A DNA stretch of 64,000 nucleotides from Drosophila miranda. Taxonomy: Eukaryota > Arthropoda > Insecta > Diptera > Drosophilidae. Below the pieces are notes generated by a model that saw nothing but the letters and a program-made list of their open reading frames with translations, did no database searches and was not told the DNA's origin. How positions within the stretch are numbered: position 1 is the stretch's first letter; each line of letters starts with the position of its first letter. The stretch is taken from NCBI RefSeq assembly GCF_003369915.1, contig NW_022881603.1:11887249-11951248 (forward strand). The letters are read 5' to 3'. Shown in pieces: positions 23,514-34,488 of the stretch. Made by a program: the position numbers and the translations under genes.

Positions 23514-24620
23514 ACGAGGGGGAACGTTGTGAGTTGCAGCGGACACCGCAACTCTACAGTTATACCCGATACTAAGTCAGTATGGCTCTCCTCCGGCAGA
23601 CGTCGCTAATATTGAACGACACGACAAAGAGTGCGTGCGAGAGAGACAGAAAATCAGTCTGAGCGTGACGTCGGGGGCTGCGCAGCCAGTGCAAATTGAT
23701 TTGTTCCTTTTGGCTATAAAAATTATCTGATCTGATCCAGATTCAGCAATCTGATAGATATGATCATTATCTATGATTCTGCGTTTTTAGTTTTCTCGTA
23801 TCCTCAATATTGTGGATGCAACAGATTTTCGTCCTTTGTGGGGGCGGAAGAGGGTGGGGCGAAATTTTGAGATATACGTTTTAAAGTGAGATCTAACAGG
23901 AGTGCGGATAACAAATTTGGTTACTCTAGCCTTAATAGTCTCTGAGATTTGTGAATATCCCCAGATTTTCATCTTTTGCGGGGGCGGAAGGGGGTGTGGA
24001 GAAATTTTGAAACAAACTCGTCTCGGTCCGATATATTAGGAGTGTGGATACCAAATTTGGTTGCTCTAGCTTTTATAGTCTCTGAGATCTAGGCGCTAAT
24101 GTTTTACTCTAAGCAAAGCCGGCTATGCTACGTGTGTGTTAGAGAGAGACAGGGCGAGAAAAAATGAAATTGTTTTCTTGATGCTGGCTATAATAATAAT
24201 ACGATCCAATTCAGATTCTACAGTCTAAAATATATGTTCATTCTCTACGATTCTGCGCTTTTGGTTTTCTCGTATCTTTAAAATTGTGGATGCCACAGAT
24301 TTTTGTCTTTTGTGGGGGCGGAAGTGGGCGGGGCGAAGTTTTGAAATATTTTTGTAGCAGTGACATATCACAGAAGTCTGGATCCAAAACATCGTTGCTC
24401 TAGCTCTTATAGTCTTTGAGCACTAGGCGCTAATAGGGACGGACAGACGGACGGACGGACAGACGGACAGACAGACATGGCTCAATCGACTCGGCTATTG
24501 ATGCTGATCAAGAATATATATACTTTATGGGGTCGGAAACGATTCCTTCTGGACGTTACACACATCCACTTTTACCACAAATCTAATATACCCCAATACT
24601 CATTTTGAGTATCGGGTATA
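23514..24620 (-). mobile_element. DINE-1, full-length copy inside the 412-like element
   Basis: 1107 bp with both termini: ACGAGGGGGAACGTTGTGAG at the left, and at the right GAGTATCGGGTATA, the reverse complement of the TATACCC end. It contains the GCGAGAGAGACAG word and a central GGAC/AGAC tract (24440-24476). It abuts the end of the 412 integrase relic. Confidence 0.9.
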
Positions 24621-24722
24621 AATACAGGTATAAAATTTGAAATACCTCATGAAACGGTCTGATCAACCATTGAGAATAATAATACAAAAAAAAAATATTT
24701 GTTTTTAATTATTGATTTATAT

Positions 24723-24727
<5 letters not shown>

Positions 24728-24764
<37 letters not shown>
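24728..24764. repeat. (TA)n microsatellite, target of the errantivirus
   Basis: Alternating AT run in the 3' part of the 412-like element. The 297-like element is inserted in it; ATAT is found on both outer sides (24761-24764 and 36588-36591), as expected for 17.6/297-type insertions that prefer AT-alternating targets. Confidence 0.85.
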
Positions 24765-24769
<5 letters not shown>

Positions 24770-25460
24770 CATATCTATAGTCCATGCTCCGCATACCCTT
24801 GTCTATGTCTATTACCCTGCACCCACAATACTATAAACAATACGACACCCTCAGCTTCGAACCCTCATAAACAATCTCACGCTCGAAATGGACCACGCGC
24901 AGCCGATTGCAGGCAATGTAAACAAACACCCTAAACTGGAAGTTGAACATAAAACAATAGATGCCGCCCTAGAATCCAGCCGCACTAGAATCCAGCCGCA
25001 CCAGAATCACGCCACTCTTCAGAGATCAATTACGAATCGATTCTCAAGAATCACACCATCCTAGCTGACCAATCAGAGGCCCTATTCTCAGCCACCCCCA
25101 AGTAATGCAACACCGATCATACGCAGCGGAAGCCTTTCATCAAAAGCCGCCTTTCCCACATATCGATCGAGTCACGTACTCCATCTCCGAAGCCGAAGTC
25201 GAAGCCAACGCCTCCGAATCCAAATCCGAATCCCAAACCGAGCATCATAATATAAATAGTCTGCATCTAAGAAGCCAACTCAGTTCTGTTCAAGACAAAC
25301 GTCAATCGCGACACCGTCGGAGAATTCAACCAAAGTTAATTCCGTTCAAGACTTCAGACCTCAGTCATCGTCGGGGAAATAACTAATCAATGTACGCTAA
25401 AGTTTAAGTGAAGAATAAAACCTTTTTTAAAACGTAAACTGAAGTGTCGCATATTTAATT
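24765..25460 (+). repeat. 5' LTR of the 17.6/297-like element
   Basis: Carries a TATA box (TATAAATA, 25251-25258) and a polyadenylation signal (AATAAA, 25414-25419), in the U3-R-U5 order expected of an LTR. A 93-codon frame inside (25105-25386) recurs in the 3' LTR and is not taken as a gene. Confidence 0.92.
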
Positions 25461-25657
25461 GGCGCAGCCGGTAGGATCTCAGTTAAAAGTGAATCCCTTT
25501 TTTTAAGACGATCAATTGGCGTAGTGACAGTTACAGTGCGTAATAACCTACAGTGATCAGAGGAAAAGTAACGCTAATACTAAAGAGATCCGCCAAAGAA
25601 TCTACACACGAAACTCAATTAATATTAGAAAAAATAAATAAATAAAAAGAAATCAAC

Positions 25658-26602
25658 ATGCCGCTAACAGAAATACAGCTGAACCAAGCCTTGAAGTCAA
25701 TCAGGCAAATTCCACCATACGACGGATGCCAAGAACGCCTAAGCTCGTTCATAAGTAGAATCGAGTACATCTTTGAATTGTACTCAACAGAAGACATCCG
25801 GCAACAAAGCATCATGTACGGAGCCACTGAGGGTCAACTGTGCGGACGAGCACAACTTTTATCACAAAGCCTTCAACCCAACACCTGGACCGATCTAAAA
25901 GCAGCCCTAATCAGCAAATTCAACAACCACACTCCATACGAGACGCTGCTACAACAATTACACGACACCAAATTCAATGGGAATATTCGTAAGTTCGTAG
26001 AAGAACTAGAAATTAAGTCAAATGTTATAGTAAGTAAACTAAATCTGGAGACTAGCCCAGAAAATAAGATAATCTTTAAAAACGCTCTGGCAAATGCCAC
26101 CAGACATACCATAGAAGATGCTCTACCCAATAAACTATTCATCATTTTAGCAAAAAAAGACATTTCTACTATGGCTAATCTAGAAAAATCAGCTCAAGAG
26201 TTAGGAATCTACGAAAATTTCGTAACTGATAACAAGAATCACGAACATTCAAGAAACGGAAATAACAATCGTAGGAATGTTGGAACTTATTACCCTCGCT
26301 ATAGTAGTAACGATTATAACAATCAAAACCCAAGTACTTCCAGAAATAATCTTGGATCGAATCGAAATAATTCAGGAAATAATGCCGTAAATAATAAAGG
26401 GCTATTTAACGAATTTAGAAATTCCTTAAACCAGGGCAGAGTCCAGAATCCCACAAACTATCAAATCAATCAGACACAGGCAGGTAGCAGTGCACCAAAT
26501 CAGACAGTCAAACGGTCTAGGGAAAGCCAAAGCGGACAAATGAAAATGGATGTAAATTTTCAGCAGAGTGCCTCGGAAGAAATCGAGGAAGACCATATAT
26601 AG
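25658..26602 (+). CDS. gag of the 17.6/297-like element
   Basis: A 314-codon intact frame from ATG 25658, soon after the 5' LTR and leader. The first 190 residues look like a capsid fold of errantiviral Gag (IRQIPPYDGCQERLSSFISR near the start, then FNNHTPYETLLQQLHD). The last 110 residues are Asn/Gln/Ser-rich and disordered, without zinc knuckles, which is usual for this group. The stop at 26600-26602 overlaps the pol frame, so Pol would be made by ribosomal frameshifting, as known for 17.6 and gypsy. Confidence 0.85.
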   Translation: MPLTEIQLNQALKSIRQIPPYDGCQERLSSFISRIEYIFELYSTEDIRQQSIMYGATEGQLCGRAQLLSQSLQPNTWTDLKAALISKFNNHTPYETLLQQLHDTKFNGNIRKFVEELEIKSNVIVSKLNLETSPENKIIFKNALANATRHTIEDALPNKLFIILAKKDISTMANLEKSAQELGIYENFVTDNKNHEHSRNGNNNRRNVGTYYPRYSSNDYNNQNPSTSRNNLGSNRNNSGNNAVNNKGLFNEFRNSLNQGRVQNPTNYQINQTQAGSSAPNQTVKRSRESQSGQMKMDVNFQQSASEEIEEDHI

Positions 26603-28494
26603 AAATAATCGTAAATAATAAAAAATTAAGAGGTATCGCGGACTCGGGATCGTCAATAAATATAATAAAAGAAAACTATACAGATTCCAAAGTCGATAGC
26701 GACAACCTCACCGTCCATACCATCAATGGACCCGTCCGTCTGACTCAGAGCATTACACGCGATGCAACCAAAAACTGTCCGACAAAACAAAAATTTTATA
26801 TTCATAATTTTTCTGATAATTATGACATACTCTTAGGCAGAGAATATTTGATGGCCAGCAAAGCCGTCATCGATTACCGAAATGAAACGGTAACGTTAGG
26901 AGAAAGGTCATACCCAATCATCCAAAGTGGAGAAGCAATTGCCGTCGGCAAGACCGCACACAAAGGTGTTAAGCCATCTTCAAAGGAAGATATATCTACA
27001 CCTAAGTGCCTTGACCCATCTCCTGAAGGAGAGCAATACTTCGCTACCGCATTAGAGAATGAATTAAGGGAATGCAACCAGCTAAGGTTGGAACATTTAA
27101 ATGACGAAGAAAAGGAGAAACTAAAGAAAGTTCTCTATGAATTTAAGGACGTGCAGTATAAAGAAGGTGACATTTTGACCTTCACTAGTACTATAAAGCA
27201 CGAAATAAAAACCCATCACGAAGATCCTGTATATCGTCGACCATATAAATATGCTCAAATACACGATCAAGAAGTGACACAACAAATCAAAGATATGATT
27301 AGACAGGGAATCATTCGTAAGTCGAACTCTCCCTATTGTGCACCCATCGCTATGATACCAAAGAAAATAGATGCTACAGGAAAGCAGAAATATCGTATGG
27401 TAGTAGATTATAGAAGTCTAAACGAGGTGACAATAAAGGATAAATTTCCTACACCCAGAATGGACGAAATACTAGATAAACTAGGTAGGTGCCAATATTT
27501 CACAACAATCGATTTAGCTAAGGGATTCCATCAAATTCCTATGGAACCTAGCTCAATCCCAAAAACAGCTTTCTCCACGAAGCATGGTCATTACGAGTTC
27601 ACTCGTATGCCCTTTGGGCTAACCACTGCCCCCGCTACCTTCCAAAGATGTATGAACAATCTGCTAGAAGAGTTAATCTTCAAAGATTGCCTCGTATACT
27701 TAGCCGACATCATTATATTTTCCACTTCATTGGAAGAACACCTGTTGTCACTAAGGAGAGTATTTGGAAAGTTGAGGGACGCCAACTTAAAGCTACAAAT
27801 GGATAAGTGTGAATTCCTGAAGAAAGAAACGGAATTCCTAGGCCATGTAGTAACAACTAACGGCATAGTTCCTAATCCAAAGAAAATATCTGCCATAATA
27901 AACTTCCCAATACCCAATACAACCACAAAAATAAAATCATTCATAGGTTTATGTGGATTCTATAGGAAATTCATTCCCAACTTCGCTAATATAGCAAAAC
28001 CTATGACACTCAAATTAAAGAAACGAGCAGTCATAGACCCAACAGAGGAAAAATACGTCGAGGCCTTCGAAAAATTGAAAGTACTTATCACCTCAGACCC
28101 CATCCTCGCATTCCCAGATTTCAACAAAATGTTCACGGTAACAGCCGATGCAAGTAACATTGCATTAGGAGCAGTGTTGTCGCAAGACCACAAACCAATC
28201 TGCTATGCAATAAAACCTTAAACGAACACGAAATCAATTATTCAGCAATAGAAAAGGAATTACTAGCTATAGTTTGGGCAACTAAGTATTTCAGATCATA
28301 CCTGTTTGGTAGAACGTTTGAGATATTAAGTGATCACAAACCCTTGATTTGGTTGAATAACCTCAAGGAACCAAATATGAAGCTACAACGATGGAAGATC
28401 AAATTAAATGAATTTGACTTCAAAATAAAATATTTACCCGGAAAGCCGATGCGCTATCAAGAGTAAAGATTAACGAAAACCTACTCGGGGAAAC

Positions 28495-28498
<4 letters not shown>
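26590..28498 (+). pseudogene. pol of the 17.6/297-like element, first part (protease, RT, RNase H)
   Basis: Opens in the frame overlapping the end of gag. The protease motif DSGSS is at 26641-26655, with LLGREY near 26831. RT follows, with MVVDYRSLNE and GFHQIPM. At the active site (27697-27708) the usual YLDD reads YLAD, so the first catalytic Asp is replaced by Ala. RNase H starts (TADAS), but one base is missing near 28209, and the frame stops while homology continues ([17 protein letters not shown]). A second one-base loss lies near 28445 before the ADALSRV linker. The LINE insertion then interrupts pol. Confidence 0.9.
28483..28498 (+). repeat. Target-site duplication, left copy, of the jockey-like LINE
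   Basis: ACTCGGGGAAACCATT, repeated exactly at 33141-33156. The LINE poly(A), read as T on this strand, starts right after it. Confidence 0.95.
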
Positions 28499-28527
<29 letters not shown>

Positions 28528-28649
28528 ATTTTATTAGAAATCAGCTTTACTTAAACTATGATCTAATATTAGTGATATTTACATTGGCTTACTACATATT
28601 ATAAGAGTTTAATGATTAGGTTTATATATACATTTTAATGATGTGTTAT

Positions 28650-31305
28650 TCAGCAAATTTTTCTATTTTTTATGTTCAATGGGTGGAGACGTTTGAGTCT
28701 GCGTGGGATTTGGGGGTGCAGTAATCCTCTAGCTGTTTCATTTGGATGGTTAATGAGCCTATCGTTGTATCGACTGCTATGATGGTTTATTTGATCTCCA
28801 ATTTTTGGGATGAGGAGATCTCTTTCCAGCATTGTGGTCCGAACAAACCACGGGGCACCTGTCATCGCCCTTAGAGCCTTCGCTTGCATGACTCTGATTT
28901 TATTCAGATGCGTCTTCGCTGCACATCCCCAGACTTGAATGGCATATGTCCATATAGGGGTTATAGTTGCCTTGTACAATATGACTTTATTGCGTAGGGG
29001 AAGCTTACTTTTTGAGTTCATGAGCCAGTGCAACTTTTTGAGTTTGTTTTGACATTTGATGACTGTAGCTCTGATATGCGGTCCCCAAGTTAGGCTTTTA
29101 TCGAAGTGGACACCGAGGTAGCAGTGACTGCTCTTGCGCGGAATTATATTTCCGTTGAAGGTTAGGTCTGGTGGGTGCTTGCTTCTTAGAGTAAAACTTA
29201 CGTTAACTGACTTTGTTTCGTTAATTGTGATGTTCCATTTTTTTGCCCATTTTTCCACGGATTCAAGGTAGATTTGAAGTTGTACAGCAACGGCTCTGTA
29301 GCAGGTGGATGACGAAAGAATAGCAGTATCGTCAGCGTAAGTGGCGACCAGGAAGTTGCTTGGGTTGACGTGCGGTAGCGCCATGTCGCGTGTAAACAAT
29401 GTGTCCAGGATTGGCCCAAGGATGCTGCCTTGTGGAACTCCAGCTCTGATAATTTTTATGTCTGAAATAGCGTCCTTGATTGTGACAATAAACGGGTAGA
29501 ATCTTTAATTTATATAAAAGTCCCTTGTGCCAGACTTTGTCGAAAGCTTGTTTCACGTCGAGAAACACCCCTGAGCAGTATTGCTTAGTTTCATAAGCGT
29601 TGAGGATGTGTTGAGCCACTCTGTGTACTTGTTCCGGAGTCCCGTGCTGTCTTCTGAAACCGAGTTGGTGCTGTGGAATAGCTTCCTTGACGCAGCTTTC
29701 AGCCAACATTCTGCTCAAGAATATTCTTTCGAATATCTTGGAGAAAACTGGCAGTAGGCTTATTGGTCTGTATGACTCTAGGGCTGACGTTGGTTTACCT
29801 GGCTTTAGTATCATCACAATCATTGCACACTTCCATTGGGTGGGGAAGTGGCCGATGCGAAGGATGGCGTTGTAGAGTGCAACTAGAAACATAACTCCCT
29901 TGCGTGGAAGCAGTTTTGCGATGCGGGCATCTATTAAATCGTGCCCAGGAGCTTTGTTGTTCACAAGAGCTTTTATTTCCGCTTGGACTTCAGAAGGTGA
30001 AACTGGCTTGGTTGGTATCGACATCTGTAGGGGCGCTTCTAAGTACCAGGAGAGTGCTCGCGTGTGATCTTGAGGTGCTACATCGGCTGGAGTGAATCTG
30101 GTCTCTAAATTTCTAGCGAACGCTTCTGCTTTTTCTAAGTCAGACTTCACCCAGGTACCGTTGTCGTTTCTTAATGGAAAGCTGCACAGTGGCTGCCTCT
30201 TGATGCCACGGGTGAGTTTCCAGAGATTGACCTGGCTACTTTCGGTTGTATCGGCTCTTTTTAGCATTTCGTCGAAGTGTTTGCTGCTTTTCTCAGCGAG
30301 GGCCTTTTTTAAGTTTCTGCCCGCTCTGTGCATCTGAGCTTTAGTGTCTGGATCGTGAGTTCTTATGAAAGCTTTCCTTAGTCTTCTCTTGATACGCACA
30401 AGGTTTTCGATGTGAGGGTCAGGTGATGCAGCAGGTCGGGTCGAGCGCTCCTCGGACGTGGGTGGTTCTGCGGAGAGAGCTGCTTCCTGGATGAGGCTAT
30501 TAAGCGAGCGTACAGCCGCGTCAATGTCTTCTGGAGACTCGAATCTCTCGTTAAGTCGGATGTGATCTTCCAAATGGGTTTGAAAAATCTCGATGTTTGC
30601 TCGACTGTGCAGGAGCTTCTGTTTAGTGGGGTAGTTGACAGGGGATAAGTGCATTTCTATGAGAAGCGGTAGGTGATCGGAGGGAAGGTCGAAGTTCGCT
30701 TGTATGTGCAGGAATCTATGGGGAACGCCTTTGTAGATAGCGAAATCCAAGGCACTAGGCGATCTGTTGGAGTCGTATGGGTAGTGGGTTGCAGAGCCAG
30801 TGGCAAGAATGTTGGCTCCACTTGAGACTATATAGTCGTGGATTTCGCGACCTCTAGGGCAGGAGCGAGGGTTTCCCCACCATTGGTGCTTCGCATTCCA
30901 GTCCCCAGCTGCAATGTATTTTGGCCCAAAACTAGATAATAAAGAGCGGAACTGAGAACTTGTCCATAAGGTAGCAGGAGGACAGTAGATAGCCGAGATA
31001 GTTGTTTCTCCTAGAGAGGTGCTTAGCACCATGTTAGCGGCTTGAATTTGGACATCTGTAATGGGGTTGATTGGGAAGTGCTTGAGGCTGCTGCGGATGA
31101 GGATAGCAGATCCTCCTCTGAAACTATCGGAGGGATGATTTGCAGTGTAGAGATCGTATCCTATTAGTTTGAATGTTGTTCTGCTGCAGAAGTGCGTTTC
31201 CGAGAGAAGCATTATGTCGATTTGATTCGATGCAATGAAGTTTTTGAGTTCTAGGCTTTTGTTGGCTATGCCCGACGCATTCCAAATACCTATACGGTAA
31301 GGCAT
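28650..31305 (-). pseudogene. ORF2 of the LINE: endonuclease and reverse transcriptase, frameshifted
   Basis: Starts at 31305, overlapping ORF1 by 16 nt. An apurinic-type endonuclease domain opens it (GIWNASGI, LLSETHF, AAGDWNAKH, SDHLPLL). RT follows with SYRPISLLPVFSKIFE, QLGFRRQHGT and FLDVKQAFDKVWH. Near 29500-29520 the frame breaks and part of the palm appears deleted. The second frame resumes with RAGVPQGSILGP and contains the active-site box YADD (near 29330-29341), then runs to 28650. Both catalytic Asp are present, but the protein cannot be made as one piece. Family: jockey clade, in the style of jockey, Juan and Doc. Confidence 0.88.
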
Positions 31306-32912
31306 TTTGAGAGGCTAGTGGCTGAGAGAATGTTGAGGATCTGCTCTTGCATTTTCATAAGCCTGTTTTGCATTAGCATGAATTGGTCTAGCTTATCTGC
31401 AAGATTCATTAGCTTGTTCTCAAGAGGCGTGTTGTGAGGTGATTCTGGTTGGGTACGAGTACGGGATGGGTTCCGGTTTCCTGGTTCTCTTGCTATACTC
31501 CTTGATCGGTGCTGGGCTCCTCTAGCGACTTCAGCATAGGATATATGTTTTTCCTGACTTTTTGGCTGGGAAATGGACATATCGTTGCGTGGCATGTCCC
31601 TCTGTCTGCTGCTTCTCGAGAGCGAGCGAGAGTTTTTCTGGGTGCGCCCGGAAGTATTCTTTCCCCTAGGTTGCGCCTGATGAGTGTTTTCCCAATTTAC
31701 CTGTGGTGGTTGTGGGTACAATTTCAATAGAAGCTGTTGGTAGACCCTACAACCTCTATAATTGGCAGTGTGGGAGCCAAGACAGTTGGCACACTTGGGC
31801 TCGACGTCTTGTGGCTTTGAGCATTTAACACAAACAAATTTTTTGTTGCAATATCTTTTGGTGTGTTCGTATTCTTGAAAACGGTGACACTGTGATATCT
31901 CCTGTTTGCGTTGTGGCTGCTCAACAGGTATCTTTTGTCTGCAGAGGTCTGATACTTTGAAAATCTCTTTATTATTTTCATTTGGCTCTAAGTCCACGAA
32001 AAATAAGCTGAGCTGCTTCTTGGTCGCTCTGTTAAGAGGATTGTGGATGAATCGGGCTAGATGCCCCTTGGCCATGAGATCTTGCTTAATATAATCAGTT
32101 GGGGTGGAGTGGTGAAGATTTTTGATTACTACTCTATATGACCGTTCTTCTTTCAACTGGTAGCTATGACAGAGAACGCCTTTAGCCATCAACGCGGAGG
32201 CGATTTTGCGGTAAGTGGTTGAGTCGTTGCATAGGAGTCTAATTTGTCCTCCAGTGCTTGTTTTTATACGGTAATTTTCGGGGCTTGCCAACGTATCCAG
32301 CATTGACCAGAACATTGCGATGTCGTTTACCCCGGGTATGATGATTGGAGGAGGCAGAGGGTTGCGTTTGGTTATAGGGGATTCATTACACTCCTTGTGA
32401 GGGCTGAGGTCAATATCTTCGGTACCGTCGGCAGTTGGGTCGTCAGTGTCCGCGAGTGGCGCATAGTAGTTTGCGAAAGAAGGGTTTCGACTACTTGGGA
32501 GACTGCTTTCAGTTGAGTGAAGTTTCCTTTTTGGAGGAGGGAGAGCTCCTCTGTCCTGCCAAGAAACATGAGGGTCGTCAGTTGGCTGTGTGGCATGGTA
32601 GTGGGGAATGTTATTGGGACCATCCGTAGCACGTTGGTCGTTAACTTGCTTTTGCGTAGAATTAAGTATTGTCAGTTCTGAAGTGAGCTGGGCTTTAAGA
32701 GCTGAGGCAGTAGCAGAACTCATTGGATCAGCAGTTGACGGTTTGTTAATGCTACGAGAGACTTTAGTAAGGGACTTAGATGAACGTAGTTCCATTTTTA
32801 AGTCAGGTAGATTTGGGCGTTTAACCCAGACGAAGTTGAGGTCTAGTCTGTAGGCGCGTGCACTGACCGTAGGTCGCGCCCGCTTTGGGGGCCCACGAGC
32901 GACGGGGCCCAC
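31290..32912 (-). CDS. ORF1 of the LINE: nucleic-acid-binding Gag-like protein
   Basis: Intact frame. The start may be at 32912 or, more plausibly, at the internal ATG 32795 (MELRSSKSLTK). A disordered Ser/Thr/Pro-rich N-terminal half leads to an RRM-like/PRE_C2HC region (YRVVIKNLHHSTP, LSLFFVDLEP). Cys-His knuckles follow (CHRF, CVKC, CANCLGSHTANYRGC), then a basic Arg/Ser-rich stretch and a C-terminal coiled coil (LMNLADKLDQFMLMQNRL). It would bind LINE RNA as a chaperone. Confidence 0.85.
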   Translation of the reverse strand: MGPVARGPPKRARPTVSARAYRLDLNFVWVKRPNLPDLKMELRSSKSLTKVSRSINKPSTADPMSSATASALKAQLTSELTILNSTQKQVNDQRATDGPNNIPHYHATQPTDDPHVSWQDRGALPPPKRKLHSTESSLPSSRNPSFANYYAPLADTDDPTADGTEDIDLSPHKECNESPITKRNPLPPPIIIPGVNDIAMFWSMLDTLASPENYRIKTSTGGQIRLLCNDSTTYRKIASALMAKGVLCHSYQLKEERSYRVVIKNLHHSTPTDYIKQDLMAKGHLARFIHNPLNRATKKQLSLFFVDLEPNENNKEIFKVSDLCRQKIPVEQPQRKQEISQCHRFQEYEHTKRYCNKKFVCVKCSKPQDVEPKCANCLGSHTANYRGCRVYQQLLLKLYPQPPQVNWENTHQAQPRGKNTSGRTQKNSRSLSRSSRQRDMPRNDMSISQPKSQEKHISYAEVARGAQHRSRSIAREPGNRNPSRTRTQPESPHNTPLENKLMNLADKLDQFMLMQNRLMKMQEQILNILSATSLSKCLTV

Positions 32913-33140
32913 ACGAGTACCGCGCGCTAAGGAACCCGAGCGGCGCTTAGTCCCACTGGTACCGCGCGCTTAGATTCACGAGCGGCACTTAGTTTCACGA
33001 GTACCGCGCGCTTAAACGTTTTCACACAAGTAAGTTGTTTGTTGTTGCCACTGTAGTGGGCTTGTCCGTTTTTATTGCTTTTGCAAAGTCTTTCACAGCG
33101 ATGTTGGAACGCGTCCGTATTCAACGAGAGCATGATCGAG
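32913..33140 (-). promoter_or_regulatory. 5' untranslated region of the LINE with short GC-rich repeats
   Basis: Contains three copies of AGTACCGCGCGCT/GGTACCGCGCGCTTA-like words (about 32913, 32957 and 33000) spaced about 43 bp, interleaved with GAGCGGCGCTTAGT words. Jockey-type LINEs carry internal promoters at the 5' end. These repeats may be promoter units; that is inference. Confidence 0.45.
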
Positions 33141-33156
33141 ACTCGGGGAAACCATT
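33141..33156 (+). repeat. Target-site duplication, right copy, of the jockey-like LINE
   Basis: ACTCGGGGAAACCATT, identical to 28483-28498. Errantivirus pol resumes here. Confidence 0.95.
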
Positions 33157-34488
33157 AATAGTGATTGTGCAACGGTCCATAGCGCGCAAGAAGATAATAC
33201 AAATTATATTCCACTTACAGAGAGACCAATCAATTACTATAATAGGCAAACAGAACTGATTAAAGGAAATGAAGATAAGGTAGAAACATCCCACTATTTC
33301 CACAAGATACTGATAAAAATCGCATATACCGAAATGACAGAATCATTAGCAAAAGATATAATAAAGGAATATGTGTGTACCAAAAAGAGTGCACTATATT
33401 TCCATAACGAAGTAGACTTCCCACTGTTCCAAAGGGCATTCCTGGAGATAATCAGTCCAAATCACTTCACTAAACTGATTAAATCCAGTACCAAACTCAT
33501 AAATATTCCCAACTACTCCGAATTCAAAGAACAAATATTGAATAATCATAAAGAGCTACTTCACCCAGGTATCGAAAAGACCACTAATTGGTTTAAAGGA
33601 AATTTCTACTACCCCGATTATCAAAAGTTAATCCAAAATATTATCAATGAATGTCCTACGTGCAACGTTGCTAAAACTGAGCATCGTAACACCAATCTAA
33701 CCTTCGAAATCACCCCTGAAATACAAAATATCAGAGAAAAGTATGTCATGGATTTCTATTTGGTAGGCAATCAACAATTCCTATCATGCATTGATGTATA
33801 TTCTAAATTCGCTACCCTTGTAGAAGTTAAGAGTCGCGACTGGTTAGAAACCAAGAGAGCCATCATAAAAGTCTTTAACGAAATGGGCAAGCCACAGGGA
33901 ATTAAAGCCGACAAAGATTCAGCCTTTATGTGCGCAGCATTGCAAGCATGGTTGAATGCGGAAAATGTGAAAATCGTAATCACCACCAGTAAAAACGGAG
34001 TTTCTGATGTAGAACGACTACATAAAACGATCAATGAAAAATTAAGAATCATTTCAAGTGAGGATAACATAGAAAACAAGCTCACAAAATTCGAGTTAAT
34101 TCTATACACTTATAACCATAAAACGGTTCATAATACTACAAAAAGATCCCCAGCTGATATCTTCCTGTACGCCTGACTACCAGATTATAACACTCAACTG
34201 AATAAAGTTAGGAAGATCAATCATTTGAATAACGATAGAATCGACTTTGAAGTAGACACACGCTTCAAGAATGCACCCCTAGTTAAAACAAAAACAACCA
34301 ACCCGTTCAAAAGAACAGGGGAAATTAGGCAGGTAGACGAAAAGCACTTTGAAGAGAAAAATAGAGGGAGGAAAATCACCCACTATAAAACGAAATTCAA
34401 AAGAAAGAAAAAATCTAATAAAAGTAAATACGATAATTGCAGAGTACCCGAAGAGAGTACTGGGAATCCGGAGCTACAACATGATTAA
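33157..34488 (+). pseudogene. pol of the 17.6/297-like element, second part (integrase)
   Basis: Continuation of pol after the LINE. The zinc finger (HNHKELLHPG region, CPTCNVAK) lies near 33545-33670. The catalytic D, D, E are in MDFYLVG, ADKDSAF and VERLHKTINE. A TGA in frame near 34174 interrupts the C-terminal region. The frame then goes on with a basic tail (KITHYKTKFKRKKK) to 34488, overlapping the env start. The catalytic residues are present, so integrase damage is limited to that stop. Confidence 0.87.

Larger units (their letters stand above)
28499..33140 (-). mobile_element. Jockey-clade LINE, 4.6 kb, full length, inserted in the errantivirus pol
   Basis: Non-LTR retrotransposon in minus orientation. 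The poly(A) tail appears as a T run at 28499-28520. Two ORFs (gag-like and endonuclease-RT) precede a 5' untranslated segment up to 33140. A perfect 16-bp target duplication flanks it. This is the innermost and therefore youngest layer of the nest. Confidence 0.93.

Noticed and set aside
24728..24764. Possible CRISPR-like or satellite array at the AT run
   Set aside because: Simple dinucleotide repeat without spacers; it is the insertion target of the errantivirus. No CRISPR array, rRNA or tRNA gene was seen anywhere in the window.
25105..25386. 93-codon frame, repeated at 36232-36513
   Set aside because: It is part of the two errantivirus LTRs, spans the TATA box region, and has no protein features; its repetition only reflects LTR identity.
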